NCBI RefSeq assembly: GCF_010614805.1
Contig: NZ_JAAFZC010000004.1
Location: 1 to 64,000 of the forward strand
Origin: Pseudooceanicola aestuarii
GTDB lineage: Bacteria; Pseudomonadota; Alphaproteobacteria; Rhodobacterales; Rhodobacteraceae
Reading direction: 5' to 3'
Length of the DNA stretch: 64,000 bases
Within the stretch, counting starts at the first letter, position 1, and each line of letters starts with the position of its first letter. Below the pieces are notes generated by a model. It was not told the DNA's origin, did not search any database, and saw only the letters and a list, made by a program, of their open reading frames with translations. The position numbers and the translations under genes are program-made. Of the stretch, positions 26,428-34,991 are shown in pieces.

Positions 26428-27639
26428 ATGAAAGACACCCGCCTTCCCGTCACCGTCCTGTCCGGCTTTCTCGGGGCGGGAAAGACGACGCTGCTCAATC
26501 GCGTGTTGAACAACCGCGAGGGGCGTCGCGTCGCTGTGATCGTCAACGACATGTCCGAAGTGAACATCGACGCCGACCTGGTGCGCGCCGATACCGAGCT
26601 GTCGCGCACGGACGAGACATTGGTGGAGATGTCCAACGGCTGCATCTGCTGCACCCTGCGCGATGATCTGCTGGAGGAGGTGCGCAGCCTCGCCGACCAG
26701 GGGCGCTTCGATTACCTGCTGATCGAATCGACCGGCATTTCCGAGCCACTGCCAGTTGCCGCCACCTTCGATTTCCGCGACGAATCCGGGGCCAGCCTGT
26801 CGGATGTCTCGCGCCTCGACACCATGGTGACGGTGGTCGACGCGGTAAACCTGCTGAACGATTATTCCAGTCACGATTTCCTGCGCGACCGGGGCGAAAC
26901 CCAGGGCGAGGACGACGAGCGCACCCTGGTCAACTTGCTGGTGGAGCAGATCGAGTTCGCCGACGTGGTGGTTCTGAACAAGGTCGCGGATGCCGGGCCG
27001 GACCGCACGGATGCGGCGCGCAAGATCATCCGCAGCCTGAACGCGGATGCGCGCATCGTGGAAACCAACCATTCCGACGTTGCCAGCGCAGAGATCCTCG
27101 ACACCGGGTTGTTCGACTTCGAGAAGGCGCATGAGCATCCGATGTGGGCCAAGGAGCTGTACGGATTTGCCGAACATGTCCCGGAGACAGAGGAATACGG
27201 CGTCGCCAGCTATGTCTACCGGGCGCGGCGGCCCTTTGTGCCGGAACAGATCATGGCGGTGCTGAACGGTGACCTGCCCGGTGTGATCCGGGCCAAGGGG
27301 CATTTCTGGATCGCCACCCGCTCCGAATGGGTGGCGGAATTCTCGCTTGCCGGGGCGCTGTCCTCGGTCACGCCGCTGGGGACGTGGTGGGCTGCGGTCC
27401 CGAAGGCACGCTGGCCGGATCACGACGGCGCCCGGAGCTATCTGAAATCGCATTGGCAGGAGCCCTGGGGCGATCGGCGGCAGGAGATCGTCTTTATCGG
27501 GGCGGGTATCGACTGGCCTGCGTTGAAGGCCCGGCTGGATGCGGCGCTGCTGCCGCAGGTGGCGGCCTCCGGGCCTGATGCCCTGCCGGATCTGCCGGAC
27601 CCGTTCCCGGCGTGGCGCCGGGCCGAGGCGGCGGCGTAA
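26428..27639 (+). CDS. COG0523 GTPase, zinc metallochaperone (ZigA/YciC type)
   Basis: G3E-family P-loop GTPase (403 aa) that delivers zinc to client proteins under zinc limitation. Motifs: Walker [13 protein letters not shown], the metal-binding CxCC in [18 protein letters not shown] (switch region), and base-recognition [10 protein letters not shown]. The C-terminal CobW_C domain runs from about residue 260, with GHFWIATRS. The Zur-like palindrome upstream supports zinc-responsive control rather than a cobalt or nitrile-hydratase role. The client protein is not evident in the window. Confidence 0.9.
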   Translation: MKDTRLPVTVLSGFLGAGKTTLLNRVLNNREGRRVAVIVNDMSEVNIDADLVRADTELSRTDETLVEMSNGCICCTLRDDLLEEVRSLADQGRFDYLLIESTGISEPLPVAATFDFRDESGASLSDVSRLDTMVTVVDAVNLLNDYSSHDFLRDRGETQGEDDERTLVNLLVEQIEFADVVVLNKVADAGPDRTDAARKIIRSLNADARIVETNHSDVASAEILDTGLFDFEKAHEHPMWAKELYGFAEHVPETEEYGVASYVYRARRPFVPEQIMAVLNGDLPGVIRAKGHFWIATRSEWVAEFSLAGALSSVTPLGTWWAAVPKARWPDHDGARSYLKSHWQEPWGDRRQEIVFIGAGIDWPALKARLDAALLPQVAASGPDALPDLPDPFPAWRRAEAAA

Positions 27640-27986
27640 CCCAATCGCCGCGCCCTGCGCCGGTTGCGCGGAATGCCTGTCGCGGACCCGCGTGGCGCGG
27701 CTTTGGCGCACGGGGGCCAGGCTGCGCCAGGGCCATTGCGGGACGGGCCAGACAGCCGGCACCTACAGAAGACCGATGCGTGACCGCGCAGATTGCGATC
27801 TGCGCGGCGCGCCGGGTGGCGGAACCTGTATCCCGAAGGCACAGACCCCTTCGGCAGCAGTAGTCCGACAGGTGGCCGGAACCGGTGGGCGCCATTCAAT
27901 TTATCATTTCATGAAGTCACGAATCTTTTACATTGAGCGACTAACAGGGGCGCGAGCTACCCACATTGACAGAAGGATATCTGCTC
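27640..27986. other. Intergenic region before pstS
   Basis: About 350 bases without a convincing gene. The first 200 bases are GC-rich; the last 90 become AT-rich, as expected for a promoter. Apart from the degenerate Pho-box-like repeat at 27914-27931, I see no strong element. Confidence 0.5.
27914..27931 (+). promoter_or_regulatory. Degenerate Pho-box-like repeat upstream of pstS
   Basis: AAGTCAC and CTTTTAC are separated by GAAT, giving 7-base half-sites at an 11-base repeat distance. Each matches about 5 of 7 positions of the PhoB half-site CTGTCAC. It lies 56 bases before pstS in AT-rich DNA. Weak, position-supported candidate. Confidence 0.3.
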
Positions 27987-28958
27987 ATGCGTACCCCCGC
28001 CCTTACCGCTCTTGCGCTGGTTCTGCCCGGTCTTGCCCTCGCGCAGGACGCCGTTCAGGTCGACGGTTCGTCCACCGTCTTCCCCGTCTCCGAAGCCTTT
28101 GCCGAAGAATACCAGATTGCCACCGGCAACCGTGTCGTGGTGGGTGTGTCCGGCACCGGCGGCGGGTTCAAGAAATTCTGCCGCGGCGAAACCAGCTTCT
28201 CCGGCGCGTCCCGCCCGATCAAGACCGAAGAGGCCGAGCTTTGCGCCGAAAACGGCATCGAGTTCCTTGAGATGCCCGTCGCGATGGACGCTCTGGCTGT
28301 CATTGTGAACCCGGAAAATCCGCTGACCTGCATGAGCGTCGAAGAGCTGAAGACCGCTTATGAGACCGAGGCGCAAGGCAAGATCGACAACTGGAACCAG
28401 TTGAACGCCGATTACCCCGACCAGACGCTGACCCTGTTCGGCGCGGGCACGGATTCCGGCACCTATGACTACTTCACCTTTGCCGTGATCGGCGAAGAGG
28501 GCGCATCGCGCGGCGATTTCACCGCGACCGAAGACGACAACATCACCATCCAGGGCGTGTCCACCGACCCCGACGCCATCGGCTTTCTGGGCCTGGCCTA
28601 TGTGGAGGAGAACCGTGGCCGCGTGAAGCCGCTGGAGATTTCCTACAACGGCGGCGAATGCGTCGAACCCTCCACCGACAATGCCGCATCCGGCACCTAC
28701 CAGCCGCTGACCCGCCCCCTGTTCATGTATGTCAACAAGGCGCACCTGGACGAGAAGCAGAACGTCGAAGACTTCGCCAAGTTCTTCTTCGACCCGGCCC
28801 ATGCCATCGATCTGGTCGCCTCCACCGGCTACCTGGCACTGCCCGAAGCGGCTTTCACCGCTGCGGAAGAGAAGATTGCCGCGCGCAAGACCGGCTCCTT
28901 CTTTGATGGTGGCTCCAAGGTTGGCGTGACGCCTGCCGACCTGCTGGCCGCAAACTAA
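27987..28958 (+). CDS. pstS: Phosphate ABC transporter substrate-binding protein PstS
   Basis: Periplasmic phosphate receptor (323 aa) with a signal peptide ending near LALAQD. The phosphate-binding DGSSTVFPVSEAFAEE and GVSGTGGGFKKFCRGE segments, and GTDSGTYDYF, are family signatures. ATG 27987 is chosen because GAAGGA precedes it; a TTG 21 bases upstream is unlikely. It starts the pstS-pstC-pstA-pstB-phoU operon and is followed by a strong hairpin. Confidence 0.95.
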   Translation: MRTPALTALALVLPGLALAQDAVQVDGSSTVFPVSEAFAEEYQIATGNRVVVGVSGTGGGFKKFCRGETSFSGASRPIKTEEAELCAENGIEFLEMPVAMDALAVIVNPENPLTCMSVEELKTAYETEAQGKIDNWNQLNADYPDQTLTLFGAGTDSGTYDYFTFAVIGEEGASRGDFTATEDDNITIQGVSTDPDAIGFLGLAYVEENRGRVKPLEISYNGGECVEPSTDNAASGTYQPLTRPLFMYVNKAHLDEKQNVEDFAKFFFDPAHAIDLVASTGYLALPEAAFTAAEEKIAARKTGSFFDGGSKVGVTPADLLAAN

Positions 28959-28974
28959 GCCCCCCCTGCGAACT

Positions 28975-29000
28975 GGCGGTGGGACTTCGGACCCACCGCC
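28975..29000 (+). terminator. Attenuator hairpin with cTTCGg loop after pstS
   Basis: GGCGGTGGG (28975-28983) pairs with CCCACCGCC (28992-29000). After one A-A mismatch the stem closes on C-TTCG-G, a very stable tetraloop. CCCTTTT follows. It sits between pstS and pstC and would raise PstS relative to the membrane subunits. Confidence 0.65.
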
Positions 29001-29025
29001 CCCTTTTCGGCCAAGCGAGGTCATC

Positions 29026-29958
29026 GTGTCCGACACTTCCATTCCAACTTCGGCAGAGCTGATCCGCAGCGGCTTTGTCCGCCGCAGGCGCTGGATCGCG
29101 CGTGGCATGAAGATCTTCCTGTTCCTTTGCGCGGCGCTGTCGGTCTTTGTGACCACCGCCATCGTCTTTGTCCTGCTGCGCGACTCCTGGGGCTTTTTCG
29201 TCAACGTGCCGTTGTTCGACTTCCTCTTCGGTACGATGTGGACCCCGGTGTTCGCCAATCCCCAATTCGGCGTCCTGCCATTGCTGACGGCGACGTTGCA
29301 GACCGCCGGGCTCGCCATGATCATCGCCGTCCCCTTCGGCCTGATCATGGCGGTCTACCTCAGCGAATATGCGCGCCCCGCCGTACGCGAAACAATCAAA
29401 CCCGCGCTGGAGATGCTGGAGGCCGTGCCAACCGTGGTCTACGGCTATTTCGCGCTTCTGGTCATGACGCCATTCCTGCAAGGGATCATCCCCGGCCTGA
29501 AGGGGATCAACCTGCTGGTCCCGGGCATCATCCTGGGCATCATGATCCTGCCCTATGTCGTTTCCGTCAGCGAGGACGCGATGCGCGCGGTGCCCAACAG
29601 CCTGCGCGAAGGCGGCTACGGGCTGGGCATGGCCAAATGGCAGGTCGCCACCCGCATCGTCATTCCGGGCGCCTTTTCCGGTATCACCGCAGCCTTCATC
29701 CTGGGCATGTCCCGCGCGGTGGGGGAGACCATGGTACTGGCGGTCGCCGCAGGTCAGAACCCGAACCTGACCTGGGACCCGCGCGAGGGCGCGGCCACGA
29801 TCACCGCCTACATCGTGCAGATGAGCCTGGGCGACGTCTCGCATGGCTCTGTCGCATACCAGTCGATCTTTGCCGTCGGGCTGGTGCTGTTCGTGATCAC
29901 GCTGGGGTTCAACATCATCGGTTTCTACCTGCGCCGCAAATTCCGCGAGGCCTATTGA
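29026..29958 (+). CDS. pstC: Phosphate ABC transporter permease PstC
   Basis: Inner-membrane subunit (310 aa, GTG start) with a PotB/C-type permease domain of about six helices. The segments KPALEMLEAVPTVVYGYFALL and EGGYGLGMAKWQVATRIVIPGAFSGI (EAA loop) identify it. It is 1 base from pstA and therefore co-translated. Confidence 0.94.
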   Translation: MSDTSIPTSAELIRSGFVRRRRWIARGMKIFLFLCAALSVFVTTAIVFVLLRDSWGFFVNVPLFDFLFGTMWTPVFANPQFGVLPLLTATLQTAGLAMIIAVPFGLIMAVYLSEYARPAVRETIKPALEMLEAVPTVVYGYFALLVMTPFLQGIIPGLKGINLLVPGIILGIMILPYVVSVSEDAMRAVPNSLREGGYGLGMAKWQVATRIVIPGAFSGITAAFILGMSRAVGETMVLAVAAGQNPNLTWDPREGAATITAYIVQMSLGDVSHGSVAYQSIFAVGLVLFVITLGFNIIGFYLRRKFREAY

Positions 29959-29959
29959 G

Positions 29960-30913
29960 ATGACCACCACGACACAGGGAACCCTCGGCACCGCCGTGAA
30001 GACCGACCAGCAGGCCTTTGACGCTGTCCGCCGGGCCAAGCGCAAGGACATCCTGTTCGCGACCGGCGGGCTGGTGGTCATGGCCATCGCGATGACGCTG
30101 CTGCTGACGCTGATCGGGGATCTGGTCATCCGAGGCGCCGGGCGGATCTCCTACGACTTCATGACCAGCTACCCCTCCCGGTTGCCGCAGCGCGCGGGGA
30201 TCCTGTCGGCCTGGGTCGGCTCTCTCCTCGTGATCCTGGTGACAGCGGTCCTGGCGATCCCCATCGGCATCGGCGCCGGCCTCTACCTGGAGGAATACGC
30301 CCGCAAGGGATGGTTGTCGAACTTCATCGAGATCAACGTATCCAACCTGGCGGGCGTGCCGTCGATCATCTACGGGCTGCTGGCGCTTGGCCTGTTCGTT
30401 TACGGCTTCAGTTTCGGCAAGACGATCCTGGTCGCGGGCATGACGCTTGCGCTGTTGATCCTGCCGATCGTCATCGTCTCCACTCGGGAGGCGGTTCGGG
30501 CCATTCCCCGCATCATCAAGGAAGGCGCCTATGGGCTGGGTGCGGATCAATGGCAGGTGATGTGGTCCTACATCATTCCCGCCGCCCGCCCCGGCATCCT
30601 GACCGGTGCCATCGTGGGGCTGAGCCGCGCGATCGGCGAGACGGCCCCGATCATCACCATCGGCGCGCTGACCTTCATCGCCTTTCTGCCGCCGCCGCCG
30701 GTCAGCGCAGAGTTCCCCTTCATCTCCTTTGCCTGGCTGAACGACGGCTTCACCGTGCTGCCGATCCAGATGTTCAACTGGCTGTCCCGGCCGCAGGCAG
30801 ACTTTCACATCGCCGCCGCCGCCACGGGCGTGGTGCTGATCGCGTTGACATTCACGCTCAACGGGATCGCCATCTGGATCCGGTACCGGCTGCGCCAAGG
30901 CTACAGGAACTGA
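29960..30913 (+). CDS. pstA: Phosphate ABC transporter permease PstA
   Basis: Second permease subunit (317 aa). The N-terminal 40 residues are hydrophilic, followed by six helices. Family motifs: NLAGVPSIIYGLLALGLFVY and KEGAYGLGADQWQVMWSYIIP (EAA loop). Starts directly after the pstC stop. Confidence 0.94.
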   Translation: MTTTTQGTLGTAVKTDQQAFDAVRRAKRKDILFATGGLVVMAIAMTLLLTLIGDLVIRGAGRISYDFMTSYPSRLPQRAGILSAWVGSLLVILVTAVLAIPIGIGAGLYLEEYARKGWLSNFIEINVSNLAGVPSIIYGLLALGLFVYGFSFGKTILVAGMTLALLILPIVIVSTREAVRAIPRIIKEGAYGLGADQWQVMWSYIIPAARPGILTGAIVGLSRAIGETAPIITIGALTFIAFLPPPPVSAEFPFISFAWLNDGFTVLPIQMFNWLSRPQADFHIAAAATGVVLIALTFTLNGIAIWIRYRLRQGYRN

Positions 30914-30916
30914 CCC

Positions 30917-31795
30917 ATGACCGAGACGAACATTTTCATGGACGAGATATCCAAAGACAAGACCCCGGCCGAAGCACGGACCACCACGGAATCGGAAGCG
31001 CCCCCCGCGATCAGACCGGCAGCCGAACGCGACCCGCTGCGCGCCCGGATCGAAGATTTCAGCTTTTTCTACAGCAACGGCTTCCAGGCGATCAAACATG
31101 TCGACATGCCGATCCTGGACCGCAAGATCACCGCGATCATCGGCCCGTCCGGCTGCGGCAAGTCCACCTTGCTGCGCAGCCTGAACCGGATGCATGATCT
31201 CTATCCCGGCAACCGTTACGAGGGCCGGGTGATCCTGGAACCGGAGGGAGAGAACCTGATCGGCCCGGAGGCCGACCCGGTGCTGGTGCGTCTGCGTGTG
31301 GGCATGGTGTTCCAGAAGCCGAACCCGTTCCCCAAGTCGATCTACGAGAACGTTGCCGCCGGACTGCGGGTGCGCGGTATCCGCAAGCGCGCGGTGATTG
31401 ACGAGGCGGTGGAAACCGCCCTGCGCCGCGCGGCCATCTGGGACGAGGTGAAGGACAAGCTGCACGGTTCTGCCTATGACCTGTCGGGGGGACAGCAACA
31501 ACGGCTGTGCATCGCCCGTGGCCTGGCGCCGAACCCGGAAATCCTGCTGCTGGACGAGCCGACCTCGGCGCTGGACCCCATCGCGACGGCCAAGGTCGAG
31601 GACCTGGTGCAGGAGCTGTCCGAGACAGTGACCATCGTCATCGTGACCCACAACATGCAGCAGGCGGCGCGGATCTCGCACCGGACGGCCTTCATGTACA
31701 TGGGGGAGGCGATGGAATTCGGGGACACCAACCAGATCTTCACCAGCCCGAAACATCCCCGGACCGAAAGTTACATCACCGGGCGCTACGGGTGA
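30917..31795 (+). CDS. pstB: Phosphate ABC transporter ATPase PstB
   Basis: ATP-binding subunit (292 aa). Walker [21 protein letters not shown], the PstB-specific [20 protein letters not shown], the ABC signature [15 protein letters not shown], and Walker [13 protein letters not shown]. An unusual acidic/basic N-terminal extension of about 45 residues precedes the domain. Ends GRYG as PstB proteins do. Confidence 0.96.
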   Translation: MTETNIFMDEISKDKTPAEARTTTESEAPPAIRPAAERDPLRARIEDFSFFYSNGFQAIKHVDMPILDRKITAIIGPSGCGKSTLLRSLNRMHDLYPGNRYEGRVILEPEGENLIGPEADPVLVRLRVGMVFQKPNPFPKSIYENVAAGLRVRGIRKRAVIDEAVETALRRAAIWDEVKDKLHGSAYDLSGGQQQRLCIARGLAPNPEILLLDEPTSALDPIATAKVEDLVQELSETVTIVIVTHNMQQAARISHRTAFMYMGEAMEFGDTNQIFTSPKHPRTESYITGRYG

Positions 31796-31804
31796 GTGGC
31801 GCCA

Positions 31805-32497
31805 ATGACGTCCAATCCCCACCTGTTGAAATCCTTCGACGCGGCCTTTGCCGACCTGCTTGACGCCTTTCGTCGCATGGGCAAGCTGACGGCCGAGAAT
31901 TGCACGTTGGCCACCAACGCCTATCTCGACGCCGACGAGATACGCGCGCTGGAGGCGGTCAACCGCGACCTCGACATCGACGCGGCCTTTGAACAGCTGC
32001 GCGCCGATTGTTTCGACTTGCTGCTGCGGTTTCAGCCCATGGCCCGTGATCTGCGGCTGGTGATGGGCATCGAACACGCGGTGGGGAACCTTGAGCGGGC
32101 GGGCGACCACGCCAAGAACATCGCCCGGCATGTGATCGCGGCCCCGGGCCTGACACTCCGCCCCGAAGAGGCCCGGCAGATCGCGGATATGGCCGGTCTT
32201 GTCGTGCGTACGCTGGACCAGGCCGTGATCGCGATGGTGGAGCACGCCACCGAAGCCGCCAAGCAGGTGATCACCACCGATACACGCGTGGACGCCTACA
32301 AGGATGCGATCCTGGACGGGGTGATGGTGACCCTGCGCCAGCATCCGGCGCAGGCACGGCAGCATGTCGGGCGCCTGTTCGTGGCCACGGCACTGGAACG
32401 GATCGGGGACCATGCGACCAACCTGGCCGAAGAAGTGCTGTTCGTGTCGCGCGGCATGCCCCCGGGCGCGACGCGCTCGGGGCAGGATCTGTCATGA
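31805..32497 (+). CDS. phoU: Phosphate signalling regulator PhoU
   Basis: Two three-helix bundles (230 aa) that bind metal clusters and link PstSCAB to PhoR/PhoB signalling. The motifs LRLVMGIEHAVGNLERAGDH and ALERIGDHATNLAEEV are the repeat-end E/DxxRxGDHA/TxN metal motifs. ATG 31805 is chosen over the GTG at 31796. The stop overlaps the next gene by ATGA. Confidence 0.94.
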   Translation: MTSNPHLLKSFDAAFADLLDAFRRMGKLTAENCTLATNAYLDADEIRALEAVNRDLDIDAAFEQLRADCFDLLLRFQPMARDLRLVMGIEHAVGNLERAGDHAKNIARHVIAAPGLTLRPEEARQIADMAGLVVRTLDQAVIAMVEHATEAAKQVITTDTRVDAYKDAILDGVMVTLRQHPAQARQHVGRLFVATALERIGDHATNLAEEVLFVSRGMPPGATRSGQDLS

Positions 32498-32820
32498 GCT
32501 GGGCGCTGAAGACCGGTCCCAGCGTCAGCTTGCTGGAATTCGACGACATCCTGCTGGAGGTCGATTGCCTGCGCATTCGGCGCGGAGGGGTGGCCGTTCA
32601 TGTCGCCTCGACCGAGTTTCAGTTGCTGGCCACGTTGATCGAATGCCCCGGCACGGTCTGGCACCGCACGGCCCTGGTCCACCGGATCTGGGGACAGGAC
32701 GCCGAGATCGATCGCCGGACCGTGGATGTCCACGTGGCGCGTCTGCGCAAGGCCCTGGGCCAGACGGACAACAAGTACCCTATCCGTACGGTCCGCGGTG
32801 TGGGCTACGCCCTGGGCTGA
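32494..32820 (+). CDS. Stand-alone PhoB-type winged-helix DNA-binding domain
   Basis: 108-aa protein consisting only of an OmpR/PhoB effector domain: VASTEFQLLATLIECPGTVW, RTALVHRIWG, RRTVDVHVARLRKAL and IRTVRGVGYAL. A full PhoB is about 229 aa with an N-terminal receiver; here there is none, and phoU coding sequence occupies the upstream DNA (ATGA overlap), so it is not a recent truncation. It sits exactly where phoB stands in alphaproteobacteria. No phosphorylatable Asp pocket is present. It may be a constitutive or PhoU-controlled activator; function is inferred. Confidence 0.88.
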   Translation: MSWALKTGPSVSLLEFDDILLEVDCLRIRRGGVAVHVASTEFQLLATLIECPGTVWHRTALVHRIWGQDAEIDRRTVDVHVARLRKALGQTDNKYPIRTVRGVGYALG

Positions 32821-32965
32821 TCCGGGGGGCTGCTTGTCACCGTGGCGCGCGGCTGGCGGGGCGTTGCAAAAAGTGCTAGACGCATCGGGCAGGGTGCGGC
32901 GGCCACGGTCGGTCGTCAGATAGCCCTGATCCTGCGGCATCATTCAGGCACGAAACCGGTAAGAC

Positions 32966-33808
32966 GTGAACGAAAAGGCGAACATCGCGGCGCTTGCTGC
33001 CCTTGCGCACCCCGGCCGCATGTCGGTCTTTCGCCTTCTGGCGCGGCGTACCCCCGATACGGTCCCGGCCGGAGAGATGACCGCCGCGCTGGACCTCAAG
33101 CCCAGCACGCTTTCGGTCTATCTGGGCATTCTGACGCGGGCCGGGCTGATCCAGCAGACACGCCGGGGACGGTCGCTCCACTACGGCATTGATCTTGCCC
33201 TCACGGCTTCCCTGATCGAATATCTTGTGAACGATTGTTGCCGGGGTCGGCCGGAACTTCTGACCGCCCTGTTGTCCGAGGGCCAGAAGGACATTCCCGC
33301 CACCCGGTCGAAGACATTCAACGTCCTGTTTGTCTGCACCGGAAATTCCACGCGCTCGATCTTTGCCGAGGCTATTCTGAAAGCCGAGGGCGGTGACAGG
33401 TTTCAGGCCTTCTCCTGCGGGACGAACCCGCGTGAGACACTCAAGCCGATGGCTGTCGAGGTGCTGCTTTCCAAGGGGCATGACGCGGCGCAATTCCACC
33501 CGAAGGGTCTCGACATCTTTCATGACGGCACGGCCCCGCGCATGGATTTCGTCTTTACCGTCTGCGATCACGCCGCAAACGAGGAATGCCCGCCCTTGTC
33601 GGGCCAGCCGGTCACCGCCCATTGGGGAATGCCGGACCCCAGCAGGACCACGGGCGGAGAGGCGGAGCGCGCGCTGGCCTTTCTGCAAGCCTATGCCACG
33701 ATGGAGCGCCGGTTGAAGGCCTTTGTCTCGCTGCCTTTCGCGTCGCTTTCCCGGATTTCCCTGCAACGGGAACTGGACGACATCGGACAGGTGCTGGAAG
33801 GGGCATAG
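32966..33808 (+). CDS. ArsR repressor fused to arsenate reductase (ArsC, LMW-PTP type)
   Basis: Fusion protein of 280 aa. Residues 1-95: ArsR-type winged helix (LAHPGRMSVFRLLAR, LKPSTLSVYLGILTRAGLI). Residues 115-275: thioredoxin-coupled ArsC of the low-molecular-weight phosphatase fold with P-loop C124-TGNSTR-130, and the C-x7-C pair in FTVCDHAANEEC. The start is GTG 32966. It follows pst/phoU, which makes sense because arsenate enters through phosphate systems. No arsenite efflux gene is seen nearby, so the reduced product must leave by a pump elsewhere. Confidence 0.9.
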   Translation: MNEKANIAALAALAHPGRMSVFRLLARRTPDTVPAGEMTAALDLKPSTLSVYLGILTRAGLIQQTRRGRSLHYGIDLALTASLIEYLVNDCCRGRPELLTALLSEGQKDIPATRSKTFNVLFVCTGNSTRSIFAEAILKAEGGDRFQAFSCGTNPRETLKPMAVEVLLSKGHDAAQFHPKGLDIFHDGTAPRMDFVFTVCDHAANEECPPLSGQPVTAHWGMPDPSRTTGGEAERALAFLQAYATMERRLKAFVSLPFASLSRISLQRELDDIGQVLEGA

Positions 33809-34120
33809 CCCCGACCGGTCGCACCATGGCTGACGCGGTTGCGGGCCATGCCAGCGTTCACCGCATGGCGGCTGTCGATCACGGCTGACCAGTCACCCCG
33901 GAAAATTGCTGATCCGAAGCGAGGCGTGAGGGATCGTGCCGCGTTCCGGCATGGATCCCCCGGTTTCAGAGAATCGCGGCGAACGCCGTGCGACGCGTGG
34001 CGCCTGCTTTCCTGGCGGAGCTTCTGGGCTGGCCGCTTGACAAGCCTGTCGGTCTGCCGGATTGTCCGACAAATAATTTCCGGCGCTCCGCGTCGTCCGC
34101 AGTCGCAGGAGCAGTGACCC
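33809..34120. other. Intergenic region with promoter before the GntR gene
   Basis: About 310 bases. I see no convincing gene. The last 85 bases contain a promoter-like TTGACA at 34037-34042 and an operator-like dyad at 34062-34072; the rest is featureless GC-rich DNA. Confidence 0.6.
34037..34072 (+). promoter_or_regulatory. Promoter with overlapping FadR/GntR-type operator
   Basis: TTGACA at 34037-34042 is followed, 17 bases on, by GATTGT (weak -10). TTGTCCGACAA at 34062-34072 fits the FCD-GntR consensus TNGTNNNACNA and overlaps the -10. It is 49 bases from the TTG start of the GntR gene, suggesting autoregulation of the whole operon. Confidence 0.6.
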
Positions 34121-34876
34121 TTGCCCGACCTCGCCATCCAGCCGTTCAAGCCGCGACCGGCCTATCAGGCGATCTTTGCGGAATTGCAGCGCTATATCAT
34201 GTCGGGGATCCTGAAGCCGGGTGACCCGTTGCCCACCGAAACCGACCTGGCAGAGCGGTTCGCGGTCAACCGCTCCACCGTCCGGGAGAGCATCCGGCAG
34301 CTGGAAGCCGAAGGGCTGGTGGTCCGTGAAAGCCGCAAACGGCTGGTCGTGTCGGTGCCCAGCTCGGGCGACCTTGCGCCGCGTGTCACCCGCGCCATGG
34401 TGATGAACGAGGTCACGTTCCAGGAACTGGTGGACGTGGCGATGGTCCTGGAACCGATGGCCGCGGAAATGGCCGCCCACCGCGCCACCCCGGCGGAGAT
34501 CTCCGCGCTGGAGGATAATCTGATCGAACTGGAACAGGCGATCGCCTCCGGGGGCGACACGGTGGAGGTGGACCTGCGCTTTCACGCGTTGCTGGCTGAA
34601 TGCACCCATAACCGCGTGCTGTTCCTGTCGCGGGAGCCGGTCAGCCTGCTGCTGTTCCGCTCCTTCGAGGTCATCCGCCCCCGGATCGCCCAAGCCTCCG
34701 CCCGGAACCTGACGGCACATCGGCACATCGTGGATCTGGTGAAGGCCGGCGATGCGCCCGGCGCGCGCCGGTGGATGGAGCGGCACCTGAAGGATTTCGA
34801 ACGCGGCTGGGCGTTGGCCGGTATGCAGCCCGACGCCCGCATCGACCCGACGATCACCTATGAGCCCGACAGCTGA
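34121..34876 (+). CDS. GntR/FCD family regulator of the downstream operon
   Basis: Regulator of 251 aa with a TTG start supported by AGGAG 9 bases upstream. N-terminal GntR winged helix: LPTETDLAERFAVNRSTVRE with SIRQLEAEGLVV. The C-terminal all-helical FCD domain has the metal-binding pattern (Asp/His set in VDLRFHALLAECTHNRV, and AHRHIVDLVKAGD). It heads the SDR-dehydrogenase-kinase operon and probably responds to an acid or acyl-CoA of that route. Confidence 0.9.
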   Translation: MPDLAIQPFKPRPAYQAIFAELQRYIMSGILKPGDPLPTETDLAERFAVNRSTVRESIRQLEAEGLVVRESRKRLVVSVPSSGDLAPRVTRAMVMNEVTFQELVDVAMVLEPMAAEMAAHRATPAEISALEDNLIELEQAIASGGDTVEVDLRFHALLAECTHNRVLFLSREPVSLLLFRSFEVIRPRIAQASARNLTAHRHIVDLVKAGDAPGARRWMERHLKDFERGWALAGMQPDARIDPTITYEPDS

Positions 34877-34991
34877 ACCGGGCTCGGCCCGGTTTCCGGC
34901 GGGCCGGCCCTACCGGCATTCGCAGCCCATGCGGGACAAGAGAGATGACATGCACTTCGCGGCCTGGCCGCAACGGAATGAGGAGACTGAG

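Noticed and set aside
29915..32413. Antisense open frame of about 830 codons over pstA-pstB-phoU
   Set aside because: The plus-strand genes are unmistakable; the antisense product is low-complexity His/Gln/Asp/Gly-rich.
33825..33888. 20-codon ORF after the ArsR-ArsC gene
   Set aside because: No ribosome site and no overlap or conservation clue; probably chance.
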